A stretch of 34,174 nt of DNA from Kiritimatiellota bacterium (GCA_030590505.1 JAUUYH010000005.1:1-34174); one strand, 5' to 3'. Positions 16,079-25,080 are shown, counted from the first letter of the stretch. Program-made: numbers and translations. Notes: a model not told the origin generated them from the sequence alone.

Positions 16079-18991
16079 ATGAAACATTTAAAATACATTT
16101 TTGCACTTTATTTGCTACTAATTTCCCTTGTGTATGCTGACAATACTGCTATAAAATTGACTGAAGTCGAACAAGAATGGATTGATAAAAATCCATCCAT
16201 TCGACTCGGCATTGATCCAGGATGGCCTCCCTTTGAATGGTTTGATTCAAATGGAAACTATACTGGACTCTCTTCAGGATTTATTAATGTCCTTAGCAAA
16301 CGCTTAGGCATCTCAATAATACCAGTGCGTGGAATAACCTGGAACAACGTAATGACGGAAGCAAAAAACGGAACTATAGATCTCATTGCATGCATTACAA
16401 AATCACCTAAACGTTCAAAATTTTTAAATTTCACAAAACCTTATGCTGCTTATCCATTTGTATTAATAACACGCTCTGATTTTCGTACAATATCAGGGCT
16501 AAAGGAGTTAACGAAAGATAGAGTTGCCACAACAAAAGGATATGTATTCCCCGAATATATTACATCTCAAAATCCTGATATCAATCTGACAATTTTTAAC
16601 ACACCACTTGAAGGGCTCCAAGCTCTATCTCTTGGCAAAATTGATGTATATGCAGGAAATTTAGGAGTATTGACTTTTCTTATTAGGACCGAAAGTTTTA
16701 CCAATCTTAAAATTGCAACTCTAGTCAAGGGCCAGGAGCGCAACGAACTCTCTATGGGAATACCAAAAAATAAGCCGATACTTTATTCGATAATACAAAA
16801 AGGGCTTGCTTCAATATCTGACAAAGAACGTATTGCAATAAGGCGTAAATGGGTAAATTTCAACATAAAGCACCCTAACAACTGGGGTATCTTTTTAGTC
16901 TGGACGATTCCTATATTAGCTATTTCTGTATCAATAATTAGTTTTTTCATCTATACAAATAGAAAACTTGCAAACGAAATTACCGAACGTAAAAAAGCCG
17001 TGGCTTCTGCAGAAAAAGCAAATCGTACAAAAAGTGAATTTCTTGCTAATATGTCACATGAAATCCGTACTCCAATGAATGTTATTTTAGGAATGTCACA
17101 ACTTGCGGAGGATACTCAATTGTCCACTCTGCAACTAAACTACATAGAAAAGATCAAAAGTGCCGCAAATTCCTTATTGGGAATAATTAATGATATTCTT
17201 GATTATTCAAAAGTCGAAGCTGGCAAGATGACGATTGAGAATATTAATTTTGAGCTGGATGCTATGATTGACAGTACAGTTGAACTGATTGGTCTGCAGG
17301 CTTCTGAAAAGAACTTGGAATTACTTACGGATATTGATCCTAACATCCCTGGCAATTTAATTGGTGATCCTCTGCGCCTTTCACAAATTATAAATAATCT
17401 AATGAGCAACGCTATCAAGTTTACCCAGAAAGGCAGTGTTATTCTTCGGTGCGAAAAAATGCAACAAGATGCAGATAAAATAGTAATTAAATTTTCCGTT
17501 TACGATACAGGCATAGGAATTAAAGAAGAGGCAAGAAATAGACTATTTAAGCCGTTTTCGCAAGCAGATGGATCAACAACACGTCAATTTGGCGGCTCTG
17601 GCTTAGGATTGACAATATCCAAACGCTTATGTGAACTGATGGGGGGAACTATCTGGGCAGAAAACAATAAAGGCCTTGGAGCTGTATTCTCTACCACCAT
17701 TCCGTTTAGCTTAATGAAGAGTGCGAAAAAAGCAACAATTAAACGAAAAACTGGCCTAAAGGGCAAGCGTGCTCTAGTCGTGGATGATAATGCGGATGCT
17801 AGAAAGATCACCATGAAGTTGTTGAAATCATTAGAGTTTAAAGTTACAGGAGTTGATTCTGGAAAAAATGCTTTAATCAAACTACATGATGCAGAAGAAA
17901 ATGGCAAGATTTTTAGTATTGTTTTACTTGATTGGAAAATGCCAGAGATGGATGGGATTGAAGTATGTAAACTTATAAAGAAAAATTTCCATTCAAGAAA
18001 TTTAAAAATATTAATGTTAACTGCATTCGGAAGTGAAGAAATAAGAAAACAAGCAATCAATGCTGGATTTAACGGTTTTCTAAATAAACCAGTCAGAGCA
18101 TCAATTCTATTTGATGCAGTGATGATGGCATTCGGTCATAAAACAACTTCAATAAAAACTAAAACATCAACAAACACCAATAGTTTGAAGGGAGCAAAAA
18201 TACTACTAGCAGAGGACAACCAATGTAACCAAGAAATAGCATCTGGATTATTGAAAAAAATGGGAATGGAAATAGTAATTGCCAATAATGGCAAGGAAGC
18301 AGTTGAAAAAGTAACATCCATGGATTTTGATTTGGTGTTAATGGATATTCAGATGCCAGAGATGGATGGCTTAACTGCAACCCGTAAAATTAGACAACTA
18401 TCCCTTCCTGGGATTAAAAAATTGCCTATAATTGCAATGACCGCACATGCGATGAAGGGAGATTGGGAAAAAAGCATAGAGGCTGGAATGAATGATCATA
18501 TTACAAAACCAGTCGATCCAGAGTTGTTATATAATACCATAAAAAAACACCTTCCGAAACATATACACAGTCAACCAACAGATATAACTTCTCAATCTAA
18601 AAAAAGAGAAGCTAAGGCGCCCCAAGTTACTGTCCCAAAAATAGATGGTATCAATATAAAAGCAGGGCTTATGTATACTGATAACGATCCAGAATTTTAC
18701 ATGCAAATGTTATCTAATTTAGCAAAGGACTATAAAGATATTGAAGTGCGAGTACGAACAGAAGTTGAAAAGAATAACATGGAGGCAGCCGTAACTTTGG
18801 CACACTCTCTAAAAGGGCTTGCGGCCACTCTAGGAGTAGATCCTGTAAAAACAGCTGCGGCAGAATTGGAAGCTCTCCTTCGTACAAATAAAAGAGACTT
18901 AACCCTAGATAACTCCATTGCAAAACTAGGCAAAATTAATAAAAAAATCTCTTCTTCAATTATTGACTCTTTGCCACTCTTGACAAAATAA
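16079..18991 (+). CDS. BvgS-like hybrid sensor histidine kinase with complete phosphorelay
   Basis: This 970-residue protein has a signal peptide (about 1-20). A periplasmic solute-binding domain of SBP_bac_3 type (about 25-262, including [14 protein letters not shown]) is followed by a TM segment (about 271-293). The cytoplasmic part has HisKA with H327 in NMSHEIRTP, an ATPase domain (NLMSNAIKF 440-448, DTGIG 476-480, GGSGLGL 505-511), receiver 1 with D618, receiver 2 with D756 and an HPt domain with H909 in AHSLKG. All relay residues are present, so the His-Asp-His path can run within one chain. No separate response regulator gene is adjacent. The ligand is probably a small amino-acid-like or organic solute, but this cannot be read from sequence. 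Confidence 0.95.
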   Translation: MKHLKYIFALYLLLISLVYADNTAIKLTEVEQEWIDKNPSIRLGIDPGWPPFEWFDSNGNYTGLSSGFINVLSKRLGISIIPVRGITWNNVMTEAKNGTIDLIACITKSPKRSKFLNFTKPYAAYPFVLITRSDFRTISGLKELTKDRVATTKGYVFPEYITSQNPDINLTIFNTPLEGLQALSLGKIDVYAGNLGVLTFLIRTESFTNLKIATLVKGQERNELSMGIPKNKPILYSIIQKGLASISDKERIAIRRKWVNFNIKHPNNWGIFLVWTIPILAISVSIISFFIYTNRKLANEITERKKAVASAEKANRTKSEFLANMSHEIRTPMNVILGMSQLAEDTQLSTLQLNYIEKIKSAANSLLGIINDILDYSKVEAGKMTIENINFELDAMIDSTVELIGLQASEKNLELLTDIDPNIPGNLIGDPLRLSQIINNLMSNAIKFTQKGSVILRCEKMQQDADKIVIKFSVYDTGIGIKEEARNRLFKPFSQADGSTTRQFGGSGLGLTISKRLCELMGGTIWAENNKGLGAVFSTTIPFSLMKSAKKATIKRKTGLKGKRALVVDDNADARKITMKLLKSLEFKVTGVDSGKNALIKLHDAEENGKIFSIVLLDWKMPEMDGIEVCKLIKKNFHSRNLKILMLTAFGSEEIRKQAINAGFNGFLNKPVRASILFDAVMMAFGHKTTSIKTKTSTNTNSLKGAKILLAEDNQCNQEIASGLLKKMGMEIVIANNGKEAVEKVTSMDFDLVLMDIQMPEMDGLTATRKIRQLSLPGIKKLPIIAMTAHAMKGDWEKSIEAGMNDHITKPVDPELLYNTIKKHLPKHIHSQPTDITSQSKKREAKAPQVTVPKIDGINIKAGLMYTDNDPEFYMQMLSNLAKDYKDIEVRVRTEVEKNNMEAAVTLAHSLKGLAATLGVDPVKTAAAELEALLRTNKRDLTLDNSIAKLGKINKKISSSIIDSLPLLTK

Positions 18992-19161
18992 TTACTACCT
19001 AGATTGTGCAAACATAAGTGTGTGAGTTCCGTAAATACTTTGTTTTCAGATGCTTTACCTTTTCTATAAAGCTCCTTTTAATGGAACTGAATAAAAAGCC
19101 AAAGCATATGCGGACAAATGACTTATGCTAATTGCGTGTTTAGGGTTACACTATTTAGGTA
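18992..19161. other. Convergent intergenic spacer
   Basis: These 170 nt lie between the convergent kinase gene and the MOSC-MogA gene. The only structure I see is AGCATA (19103-19108) with TATGCT (19124-19129), a weak stem without a T-run. No strong terminator is visible. Confidence 0.4.
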
Positions 19162-20085
19162 CTAATGTAATTCAATGCCTTTTATTGATAGTATTGCATG
19201 GTTAAGAATCTTTTGTATCTCAGTAATATATTCAGAGACAGCATTCATACTACCTGGCAATGTAAAAATTAAAGTTTTGTCAATTGTACCAGCAATAGAA
19301 CGACTTAGTAGTGCTGAAGGGATGTTCTCTCCATATTTAACCCTAATAAATTCCATTATACCCGGAATCTCTCTATCAAGCATAGGTTTAATTGTCTCAG
19401 GTGTAATATCTCTCTCTGCAAGTCCTGTTCCGCCTGTTGTAATAAAAAGATCGCAACCTGATTTTACAGAATTAGTCAAAGTCTCTTTAAGTTTATCTTG
19501 ATCATCAGGTATCAAAATATTTGCGAAGTTCGCAGAGAAATATGTTGACGCTATATGCTCCTCAAGAAGTTCTTTTATCCTTGGACCGCTTCTATCCTCA
19601 TATTCTCCAGAAAAAGCTCGGTCACTAAGAGTGATTATGTGTATATTTAAAGGTTTTTCAATTAATGCTATTTCATCACCAGCCTTTATTTTACCACCTT
19701 TAATTACCCGGCAAAAGATACCCTCTTTCGGCATTACGCATTTACCAATTTCACGATAGATGGCGCATCCTCCTCCGTGGCATTTTTTACCAATTTGGGT
19801 AACTTCCATAATGACATCTCCAATTTGAAGCTGGGTAAAAATCGGAAGCGAGACAAGATTAACTCCTTCCGTTGTTATATTTTCAGCAAATTCACCAAAT
19901 TTAAACGTTTTCCCACTACTTTCAGAGAACTTATCTATGCTCTCCTTTGAGAGAAGACTAATCTGTCTGTGCCATTTACCGGAATGCGCATCCTCAAGAA
20001 TACCGACTTCATTTAAAGTTATTTCAGGAACAGGATGCTTTATAGTCCCCTTCTCAACCGAAATGTTTACTGATAATATTTTCAT
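19162..20085 (-). CDS. MOSC domain - MogA/MoaB domain fusion
   Basis: This 307-residue protein joins two molybdenum-cofactor domains. Residues 1 to about 145 are a MOSC domain with its conserved cysteine in QIGKKCHGGGC, a domain known for carrying or transferring sulfur to Mo centres. Residues about 148-305 are a MogA/MoaB domain with the signature TTGGTGLAERDITPE and GIMEF, which adenylylates molybdopterin before metal insertion. The join suggests that a sulfur or Mo-ligand step is coupled to adenylylation. AAGGA precedes the ATG. moaC lies 48 nt upstream on the same strand, so the two form an operon. The C-terminal domain keeps both of its hallmark motifs. Confidence 0.92.
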   Translation of the reverse strand: MKILSVNISVEKGTIKHPVPEITLNEVGILEDAHSGKWHRQISLLSKESIDKFSESSGKTFKFGEFAENITTEGVNLVSLPIFTQLQIGDVIMEVTQIGKKCHGGGCAIYREIGKCVMPKEGIFCRVIKGGKIKAGDEIALIEKPLNIHIITLSDRAFSGEYEDRSGPRIKELLEEHIASTYFSANFANILIPDDQDKLKETLTNSVKSGCDLFITTGGTGLAERDITPETIKPMLDREIPGIMEFIRVKYGENIPSALLSRSIAGTIDKTLIFTLPGSMNAVSEYITEIQKILNHAILSIKGIELH

Positions 20086-20133
20086 TTTTAGTCCTTTTTA
20101 TAAATTAATATTTTTCAAATTCTGGATGTCTTT

Positions 20134-20595
20134 CTAAATTGAAACTTCTTCTTTTGTCTTTTCTATAAGCTTTATTCCGCAAATCTTCATATTCTTGTCA
20201 ACAGCCTTGCACATATCATAGACTGTAAGCAGAGATACACTGACAGCTGTTAGTGCTTCCATCTCAATACCTGTCTGACCAATACACTTCACTTCGCTGC
20301 ACACCTCAATTCCATCTTCAAGAATAGTTGCCTTTACATCTGCTTTTGATATAATTAAAGTGTGGCATAGTGGAATTAAATCCGCGGTCTTTTTTGCCGC
20401 CTGAACACCTGCGAGTTCCGCAGTTATCAAAACATTTCCTTTTTTCATTTCATTCGCGTTAATCTGTTTTAAAGTTTCATCACTTAGTGTTATAAAACCT
20501 TTTGCTTTTGCAATTCTTACTGACTCAGGTTTATCTCCTACATCAACCATTGTTGGACGGTTATCCGCTCCGATATGTGATAATTTATTTGTCAT
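20134..20595 (-). CDS. moaC: Cyclic pyranopterin monophosphate synthase
   Basis: MoaC converts the MoaA product (3',8-cyclo-GTP) into cyclic pyranopterin monophosphate, the first stable intermediate of the Mo cofactor. The 153-residue length is typical. Conserved stretches are PTMVDVGDKPES (14-25), KGNVLITAELAGVQAAKKT, DLIPLCHTL with the catalytic-site histidine, and GIEMEALTAVSVSLLTVYDMCKA. AAGGA precedes the ATG. It lies downstream of moaA, separated by a repeat-bearing gap of 224 nt. Confidence 0.97.
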   Translation of the reverse strand: MTNKLSHIGADNRPTMVDVGDKPESVRIAKAKGFITLSDETLKQINANEMKKGNVLITAELAGVQAAKKTADLIPLCHTLIISKADVKATILEDGIEVCSEVKCIGQTGIEMEALTAVSVSLLTVYDMCKAVDKNMKICGIKLIEKTKEEVSI

Positions 20596-20760
20596 TTTTT
20601 ATTTCCTTATTTTTTTCTACTACGTTTGGATGCGAGAACGCCTCGAGCAAATTCACATCCGAGAACGGTTATGCGACAGTGAAATATATAGCCATTAAAA
20701 AAAAGCTAAATGTTCACTTCTGTGTCTCTTAACTCCAGCACTTTCGAACTTTAGACCTTC

Positions 20761-20818
20761 AGCACTCTAGCACTCTAGCACTTCAGAACTTCAAAATTTC
20801 TTCCACTTCCACTTCCAC
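20761..20818. repeat. Short tandem repeats between moaA and moaC
   Basis: Four 8-nt units run from 20761 to 20792 (AGCACTCT, AGCACTCT, AGCACTTC, AGAACTTC), with related degenerate units just before them (AGCACTTTCG, AACTTTAGACC). A TTCCAC hexamer repeat follows at 20801-20818, ending at the moaA stop. The rest of the gap (20596-20760) holds no recognisable gene. The array differs in sequence and period from the 12-nt repeats around the mod genes. Confidence 0.75.
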
Positions 20819-20819
20819 C

Positions 20820-21620
20820 TTATCCTCCGATTGAGTAAAATTCATTATTATTGCTTTTATGTCCAGATTCTGGTTTATTTCCAATGGCTATTTTCAAAGC
20901 ATCCTCTATTCCAAGCTCTCTCACAGAATAGCAAATATCATTAAATAGGCATGGATATATTTTTCCATCACTTGCAAGGCGGATACGATTGCATATTTCA
21001 CAGTTCCCTCCATCGCCACCCTGCACTGCCCAGAATGTTCCTTCTTCCATATTCATACGCCTGATATAACGGATCAAATACCCATGCTTATCTGCGAACT
21101 TCGCAACTTCCTGAGCATCTAGTTCATCAGATGATTCTTTTATTACGCAATTGATTTTAATCTCTTTAAAACCTGCAGAATCAGCAGCTTTCAATCCATC
21201 TAAAACCATATTAACATCTCCACCACGGGTAATATCCCTGAACCTTTCGGGATCTAACGAGTCTAGGCTAACATTAATCCGATGCAATCCAGCACCCTTC
21301 AATTCTTCTGCAAATTTCGCAAGTAAAATACCATTGGTTGTCATCGCATAATCTTTAATCCCCTCTATCTCTGTGAGCATAGCAACAAGAGTTATAATAT
21401 TTTTTCGTACCAGTGGCTCACCACCAGTTAAACGAACTTTGTCAACCCCAAATTCTACCGCTTTTTTTGTCACATTATAAATCTCTTCGAATGAAAGTAT
21501 ATCACTATGAGGAATCAATTTTATTCCATCTTCTGGCATACAATATTTACAACGCAGATTACATAGATCTGTAACTGAGATTCTTAGATAATTTATTTTT
21601 CTATTAAAATTGTCTTTCAT
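20820..21620 (-). CDS. moaA: GTP 3',8-cyclase, unusually short
   Basis: MoaA is the radical SAM enzyme that starts Mo-cofactor synthesis from GTP. The SAM cluster motif CNLRCKYC gives C20, C24 and C27. The C-terminal cluster motif CEICNRIRLASDGKIYPC gives C207, C210 and C224. The protein ends in the functionally important GG (265-266). At 266 residues it is about 60 shorter than the usual 325-340. The loss lies mainly between RYIRRMNMEEGT (about 184-195) and C207, where E. coli MoaA has roughly 65 residues. All key residues remain, so the enzyme is probably active. AAGGA precedes the ATG. It is encoded upstream of moaC. Confidence 0.93.
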   Translation of the reverse strand: MKDNFNRKINYLRISVTDLCNLRCKYCMPEDGIKLIPHSDILSFEEIYNVTKKAVEFGVDKVRLTGGEPLVRKNIITLVAMLTEIEGIKDYAMTTNGILLAKFAEELKGAGLHRINVSLDSLDPERFRDITRGGDVNMVLDGLKAADSAGFKEIKINCVIKESSDELDAQEVAKFADKHGYLIRYIRRMNMEEGTFWAVQGGDGGNCEICNRIRLASDGKIYPCLFNDICYSVRELGIEDALKIAIGNKPESGHKSNNNEFYSIGG

Positions 21621-21954
21621 AATTTACAAATCCTTTTAAATCTCTATTTTTCCACTATGACTTAATGTAGTTTAAATCTGAGAAATACAAGATTAATTAA
21701 CCCGAATTATATTAATTTCTGACAAAAGATTCCACCTTAAACGATCATAAAAATTTACAAAGTCTAACAAAACATTATTTCATGTACTTAAAAACAGCTG
21801 AATATAATTCGGGATCAGGAGAAAACATATAGAATATTAGATGCTTGATGCTTGAGAAAACCATAAATCATCAGGAATCTAGTAAAAAGTGATTAATAAA
21901 GATTGTTTTTTTTATATTCTGAATTAAACTATTAAAAATGAAGAGGTAATCACA
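21621..21954. other. Decayed spacer with a repeat remnant
   Basis: This stretch has no intact gene. A 16-codon reading frame at 21782-21832 (+) encodes MYLKTAEYNSGSGENI, which resembles the C-terminal part of the PIN-partner protein encoded at 22481-22729 (KTAKYNSKSGEK). It looks like the debris of a lost upstream copy of the same partner gene. Confidence 0.5.
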
Positions 21955-22011
21955 ATGAAATCTCAGGTTTTATGTGCAAATAAATATAATTCGCAATCAG
22001 GAGAAAAGTGA
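21955..22011 (+). CDS. 18-residue leader or remnant ORF coupled to the PIN gene
   Basis: The peptide is MKSQVLCANKYNSQSGEK. It has a good ribosome-binding site (GAGG, 8 nt before the ATG), and its TGA overlaps the GTG start of the PIN gene (GTGA), as in translationally coupled toxin-antitoxin pairs. Its second half matches the repeated YNSxSGEK segment. It is most likely the fused start and end of a partner gene that has lost its middle, but it could be a real short peptide. Confidence 0.4.
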   Translation: MKSQVLCANKYNSQSGEK

Positions 22012-22484
22012 AAAAAGAAAAAGTATACCTTGATTCCACGGTTCCAAGTTATTTTTTTGATGAAAGAAAACAACTGAATTCATTTATTGATATTACGAAA
22101 CAATGGTGGCACAGTTAGTCTAAAAATTATGAGATTTGGATTTCAGATGCAGTTATACAGGAACTTGGCGAAGGGAATTATCCAAGAAAAGATGAGATTC
22201 TTGAGTTTGTAAGAGAAATTCCATTGCTTGAACCGAATAAAGATTTGGAATAAATTGTAGATTTTTATATTGAAAATTATGTAATGCCTAATGATTTAAT
22301 AGGCGATGCCGTTCATCTGGCATACGCTTCTTTTTATGAAATAAACTATTTATTGACTTGGAACTGTAATCATTTGGCTAATGCGAATAAACGTAAGCAC
22401 ATAAGAGTTATAAATGGAAGGCTTGGATTATCTACTCCTGAAATCGTAACACCTATGGAGTTGTTTAAGGAGGATGAAAAATGA
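22008..22484 (+). pseudogene. PIN-domain (VapC-like) ribonuclease with two in-frame stop codons
   Basis: In a single uninterrupted frame the sequence encodes a PIN domain. The N-terminal YLDSTVPSYFFDER has the first catalytic aspartate. SDAVIQELGEG carries the conserved glutamate. GDAVHLAYASFYEINYLLTWNCNHLAN carries the later aspartates. TAG at 22116-22118 and TAA at 22251-22253 break it. Both could derive from glutamine codons by single C-to-T changes. The GTG start overlaps the stop of an 18-codon ORF, and the 3' end overlaps the next gene by 4 nt (ATGA). Intact relatives cleave RNA as toxins. This copy is probably dead, unless the stops are read through. Confidence 0.85.
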
Positions 22485-22729
22485 TCTCTAACGAAATACT
22501 TGAAGAAAAATACAAAGTACAGAAACGCTTGTCAAAAAAAGCGAAAAACATTCATGACTATTTTCTAAAAGCACATCAAGCAACAGAAAATTTTACACAT
22601 AAAGACAGTGGAATAAAATATCATGAAACAACTCCACCTCAACACATGGTTTCAGAAAAAACAGCTAAATATAATTCGAAATCCGGAGAAAAACCACCCG
22701 ATGATATTATGATAAAAAAGACCACTTGA
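22481..22729 (+). CDS. Small protein partner of the PIN gene
   Basis: This 82-residue, lysine-rich protein begins MISNEILEEKYKVQKRLSKK. It contains a helical N-terminal half, and a C-terminal part with TAKYNSKSGEKPPDD matching the repeated motif found upstream of the PIN gene. Its ATG overlaps the PIN stop. I do not recognise a named family. The overlap and size suit an antitoxin or accessory protein of the PIN module. It may be non-functional now that the PIN frame is broken. Confidence 0.6.
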   Translation: MISNEILEEKYKVQKRLSKKAKNIHDYFLKAHQATENFTHKDSGIKYHETTPPQHMVSEKTAKYNSKSGEKPPDDIMIKKTT

Positions 22730-22833
22730 TCATTCATAAATCAAATAACTTTAACATTAAAAGCAGTTCCCCATTCTACAAGAGTGGTTTAATTGGACAG
22801 TAAAACAACACCAATCTTGATGATATACTAGCG

Positions 22834-22911
22834 ACGGATGAAATCTTAACATTTTCTTTAAACTTAATTAGCTAGCAAAAGAAAGACAAGATATCTACCG
22901 CTTGCGGTATA
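22834..22911 (+). repeat. 78-nt dispersed repeat, copy A
   Basis: This matches the reverse complement of 25652-25729 at 75 of 78 positions. It runs from ACGGATGAAATC to TTGCGGTATA and contains the hairpin TACCGC-TT-GCGGTA, which lies directly after the moeA stop on the minus strand. There it could help end the moeA transcript. Between it and the PIN partner (22730-22833) I see nothing else. Confidence 0.92.
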
Positions 22912-22912
22912 T

Positions 22913-24088
22913 TTAAAGAAGTCTAACATCTAACATCGTTCCTTTTTTTATAACTGTCTCTCCGATTGGAATAACAATTGCGCCATCAGCGTTGCACATT
23001 GCACTTATGTGAGCGGATCCATGATAATCAACTTTTAAAATTTTTCCTGAAGATACAAATTTTACTGGAATAATTGAAGCTCGCACCGCTTTTTTACGCT
23101 TAATCTCTTCACTCAACTCAGCCTTTATAGTTGTATGGTCAAAATTGTGTCCCATCATTTGATAAAGAAACGGTTTGATCAGCATTTCAAACTGCAGGAA
23201 TGTAGATACAGGATTTCCGGGAAGCCCGAAGCATCTCGTATCTTCTATAACTCCAAATGTCGATGGATTACCTGGTTGTACTGCAACTTTATTGAATAAG
23301 ATTTCAACTCCATTTTCTTTCAGGATTCCGGGAACTAAATCGTAATCCCCCATAGATACGCCTCCAGAAAGAATGAGGATATCATTCTCAGCGATTCCAC
23401 GTTTTATCGCACCATCAATCGCCTCTTCCGTGTCAACAGCAATTCCGTAGTTGCGAACTTCGCAACCCATATTTTGTGCCTGTGCTGCAAGTTGCCAGCC
23501 GTTACTATTTCTAATTTTTGCACCTTCAGCTTTTTCTGACGGTTCAACAAGTTCACTGCCGGTTGCAATTATTCCTACACGCGGTTTGTCCGCAACTAAC
23601 ACCTCTGCACAGCCAAGAGTTGCAAGTACCGCAATATGCTCTGGCTTTATCAGTACTCCTTTTTCTAATACAATATCACCAGACTTTATATCTTCAGCTT
23701 TATAACAAATATTATTTCTTGTCTCCTTGGCGGTAAAGCGTATTTTGCCACCTTCAATCTCTTCTGTATATTCCACCATAATCACACAGTCTGCTCCTTC
23801 CGGAACCACTGCACCTGTCATTATTTTAGAGCATTGACTCGCTGAAATATCTTTTTTAGGACAATATCCTGCAGGAATTTCTTCAATAACAGTAAGTTCC
23901 TTGCAAAAATCCTCACGACGACATGCATATCCATCCATTGCTGATTTATCAAAAGGAGGCATATCCATATCCGATTCTATATCTTCAGCTAATATACGAT
24001 TAAGACTTTCTGCCAATGAGACACTTTTTATCCCAGTTCTGACGACAGTGCCCATCACAATCTTTTTCGCTTCTTCAAATGTTATCAT
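22913..24088 (-). CDS. moeA: Molybdopterin molybdenumtransferase
   Basis: MoeA inserts molybdate into adenylylated molybdopterin. The 391-residue protein shows DMDMPPFDKSAMDGYA (about 39-54), the KIMTGAVVPEGADCVIMVE stretch (about 88-106), the GIIATGSELVEP motif, SGGVSMGDYD (about 241-250) and LPGNPVSTFLQFEM (about 294-307). The length is typical. GGAA lies 9 nt before the ATG. It is followed directly by the 78-nt repeat and preceded by a direct repeat that also occurs after mobA. Confidence 0.97.
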   Translation of the reverse strand: MITFEEAKKIVMGTVVRTGIKSVSLAESLNRILAEDIESDMDMPPFDKSAMDGYACRREDFCKELTVIEEIPAGYCPKKDISASQCSKIMTGAVVPEGADCVIMVEYTEEIEGGKIRFTAKETRNNICYKAEDIKSGDIVLEKGVLIKPEHIAVLATLGCAEVLVADKPRVGIIATGSELVEPSEKAEGAKIRNSNGWQLAAQAQNMGCEVRNYGIAVDTEEAIDGAIKRGIAENDILILSGGVSMGDYDLVPGILKENGVEILFNKVAVQPGNPSTFGVIEDTRCFGLPGNPVSTFLQFEMLIKPFLYQMMGHNFDHTTIKAELSEEIKRKKAVRASIIPVKFVSSGKILKVDYHGSAHISAMCNADGAIVIPIGETVIKKGTMLDVRLL

Positions 24089-24105
24089 AATATAAATTCC
24101 TTTAT

Positions 24106-24187
24106 CTAATTTAATTGTTCATATTATACGGTCGTCCGTATGCGGTCGTCCCTACGAAGAATCCCCTGCATCAATATTTTTCTGTTT
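24106..24187. repeat. Direct repeat on the moeA side of the Bro-N gene, with REP-like palindrome
   Basis: This is homologous to about 25012-25080. Both share ATTGTTCATATT, then CGTCCCTACGAAGAATCCCC and TGCATCAAT. This copy carries an extra 14 nt that make a palindrome (GGTCGTCC repeated around GTATGC). It supplies the last codons and stop of the Bro-N gene. Confidence 0.85.
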
Positions 24188-24994
24188 CAAATAATTCCCG
24201 TCTGTTATAACCTTCTTTTTAGTGGTACTTTCTAACTCTTTTCTTGCATTTCTTGCAACTGAACCACCTTTTTTTGCTGAAATCTTATTTTTAGCTAAAC
24301 CTTCCGCATCTACACTCTCTGCAATCTGACGAGTTGACAATTCCGCCAAAGCTGTAAAAATCAACTCTGCATCGCTCATATGATCCCGTAAATTATGTGC
24401 TTTTAAATCTTTTAATTTTTTATGCTCTTTAACAGATAATCCGCTCCACTCAGAATGAATAAGATTTGTCAGTATTGCAAACTCTTCACCCTCTTCTATT
24501 TTATGATCCTTCCAGTAATCTGTTAACTTATTATGAGTTTCTTGTCCCAACATCCGTTGCTGAATCCATTTTTGACTTCTTCCCAATTTCTGCCAGTTTT
24601 CTCTGGCTCTGTCAAGAGATTTCCCAGGATCTGTTATCTCTGTCATCCTTTCATACCCGACCTTGGCTAACCAAAGTTTTATAGGCTCTGCTTTTTTGCT
24701 TGGTACGCTCTGAACAAGGCGTAAAATGGTTTCAACATCTGCTACATCAGTAAGGCGCATCTTACCATCTTGGGCTTTCATTTTCAACTGGTGACAATTT
24801 GTCACCACTTGACTTCCTTCAATTTTCAGCCTCTCTTTAAGCTTATTCCAGTATTTTCGTGATTTCTGATATTCCTTCTGTTCAGTCAAAGCAGCAACGA
24901 TGTCAATCACCGAAAAATACCATTTTTCTCTCTCTTCATCAAAATGACGCCGAATTTTAAAATCTTCAAATATTGTTATTTTTTTCTCTGTCAT
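24152..24994 (-). CDS. Bro-N family (phage antirepressor-like) protein
   Basis: This is a 280-residue protein. The N-terminal Bro-N domain (about 6-115) includes KWYFSVIDIVAALTE, KYWNKLKERLK and MRLTDVADVETILRLVQSVP, followed by AEPIKLWLAKVGYERMTE. The C-terminal half carries the conserved WSGLSVKEHKKLKDLK and KKGGSVARNARKELE. Such proteins are scattered through bacterial genomes, often on mobile DNA, and the function is unknown. The ATG at 24994 is chosen because AAGGA lies 7 nt upstream. A TTG two codons earlier also fits the frame. It interrupts a molybdenum operon and is bracketed by direct repeats, so it is probably an insertion. Its last residues, KNIDAGDSS, are encoded by the repeat. 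Confidence 0.88.
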   Translation of the reverse strand: MTEKKITIFEDFKIRRHFDEEREKWYFSVIDIVAALTEQKEYQKSRKYWNKLKERLKIEGSQVVTNCHQLKMKAQDGKMRLTDVADVETILRLVQSVPSKKAEPIKLWLAKVGYERMTEITDPGKSLDRARENWQKLGRSQKWIQQRMLGQETHNKLTDYWKDHKIEEGEEFAILTNLIHSEWSGLSVKEHKKLKDLKAHNLRDHMSDAELIFTALAELSTRQIAESVDAEGLAKNKISAKKGGSVARNARKELESTTKKKVITDGNYLKQKNIDAGDSS

Positions 24995-25011
24995 TATCAA
25001 ATCCTTTTTTT

Positions 25012-25080
25012 AATTTTATTGTTCATATTCTACGGGCGTCCCTACGAAGAATCCCCTGCATCAATGTTTTTTATTTTACA
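25012..25080. repeat. Direct repeat on the mobA side of the Bro-N gene
   Basis: This is the second copy of the repeat at 24106-24187, without the 14-nt palindromic insertion. It encodes the last codons of mobA (KNIDAGDSS and stop) and reaches to the region just upstream of the Bro-N start. Confidence 0.85.

Larger units (their letters stand above)
21801..22692 (+). repeat. Three copies of a 25-nt motif encoding YNSxSGE
   Basis: Copies lie at 21801-21825, 21983-22007 and 22668-22692, all on the plus strand and sharing AATATAATTCG followed after 2 nt by ATC(A/C)GGAGAAAA. In each case the reading frame of the surrounding small ORF gives (A/N)(E/K)YNSxSGE(N/K). The motif therefore behaves as a repeated protein-coding 3' segment, not as a random AT-rich match. 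Confidence 0.75.

Noticed and set aside
22116-22253. Recoding of TAG/TAA as sense codons genome-wide
   Set aside because: Neighbouring intact genes use TAG and TAA as ordinary stops, for example rsfS ends in TAG and queF in TAA.
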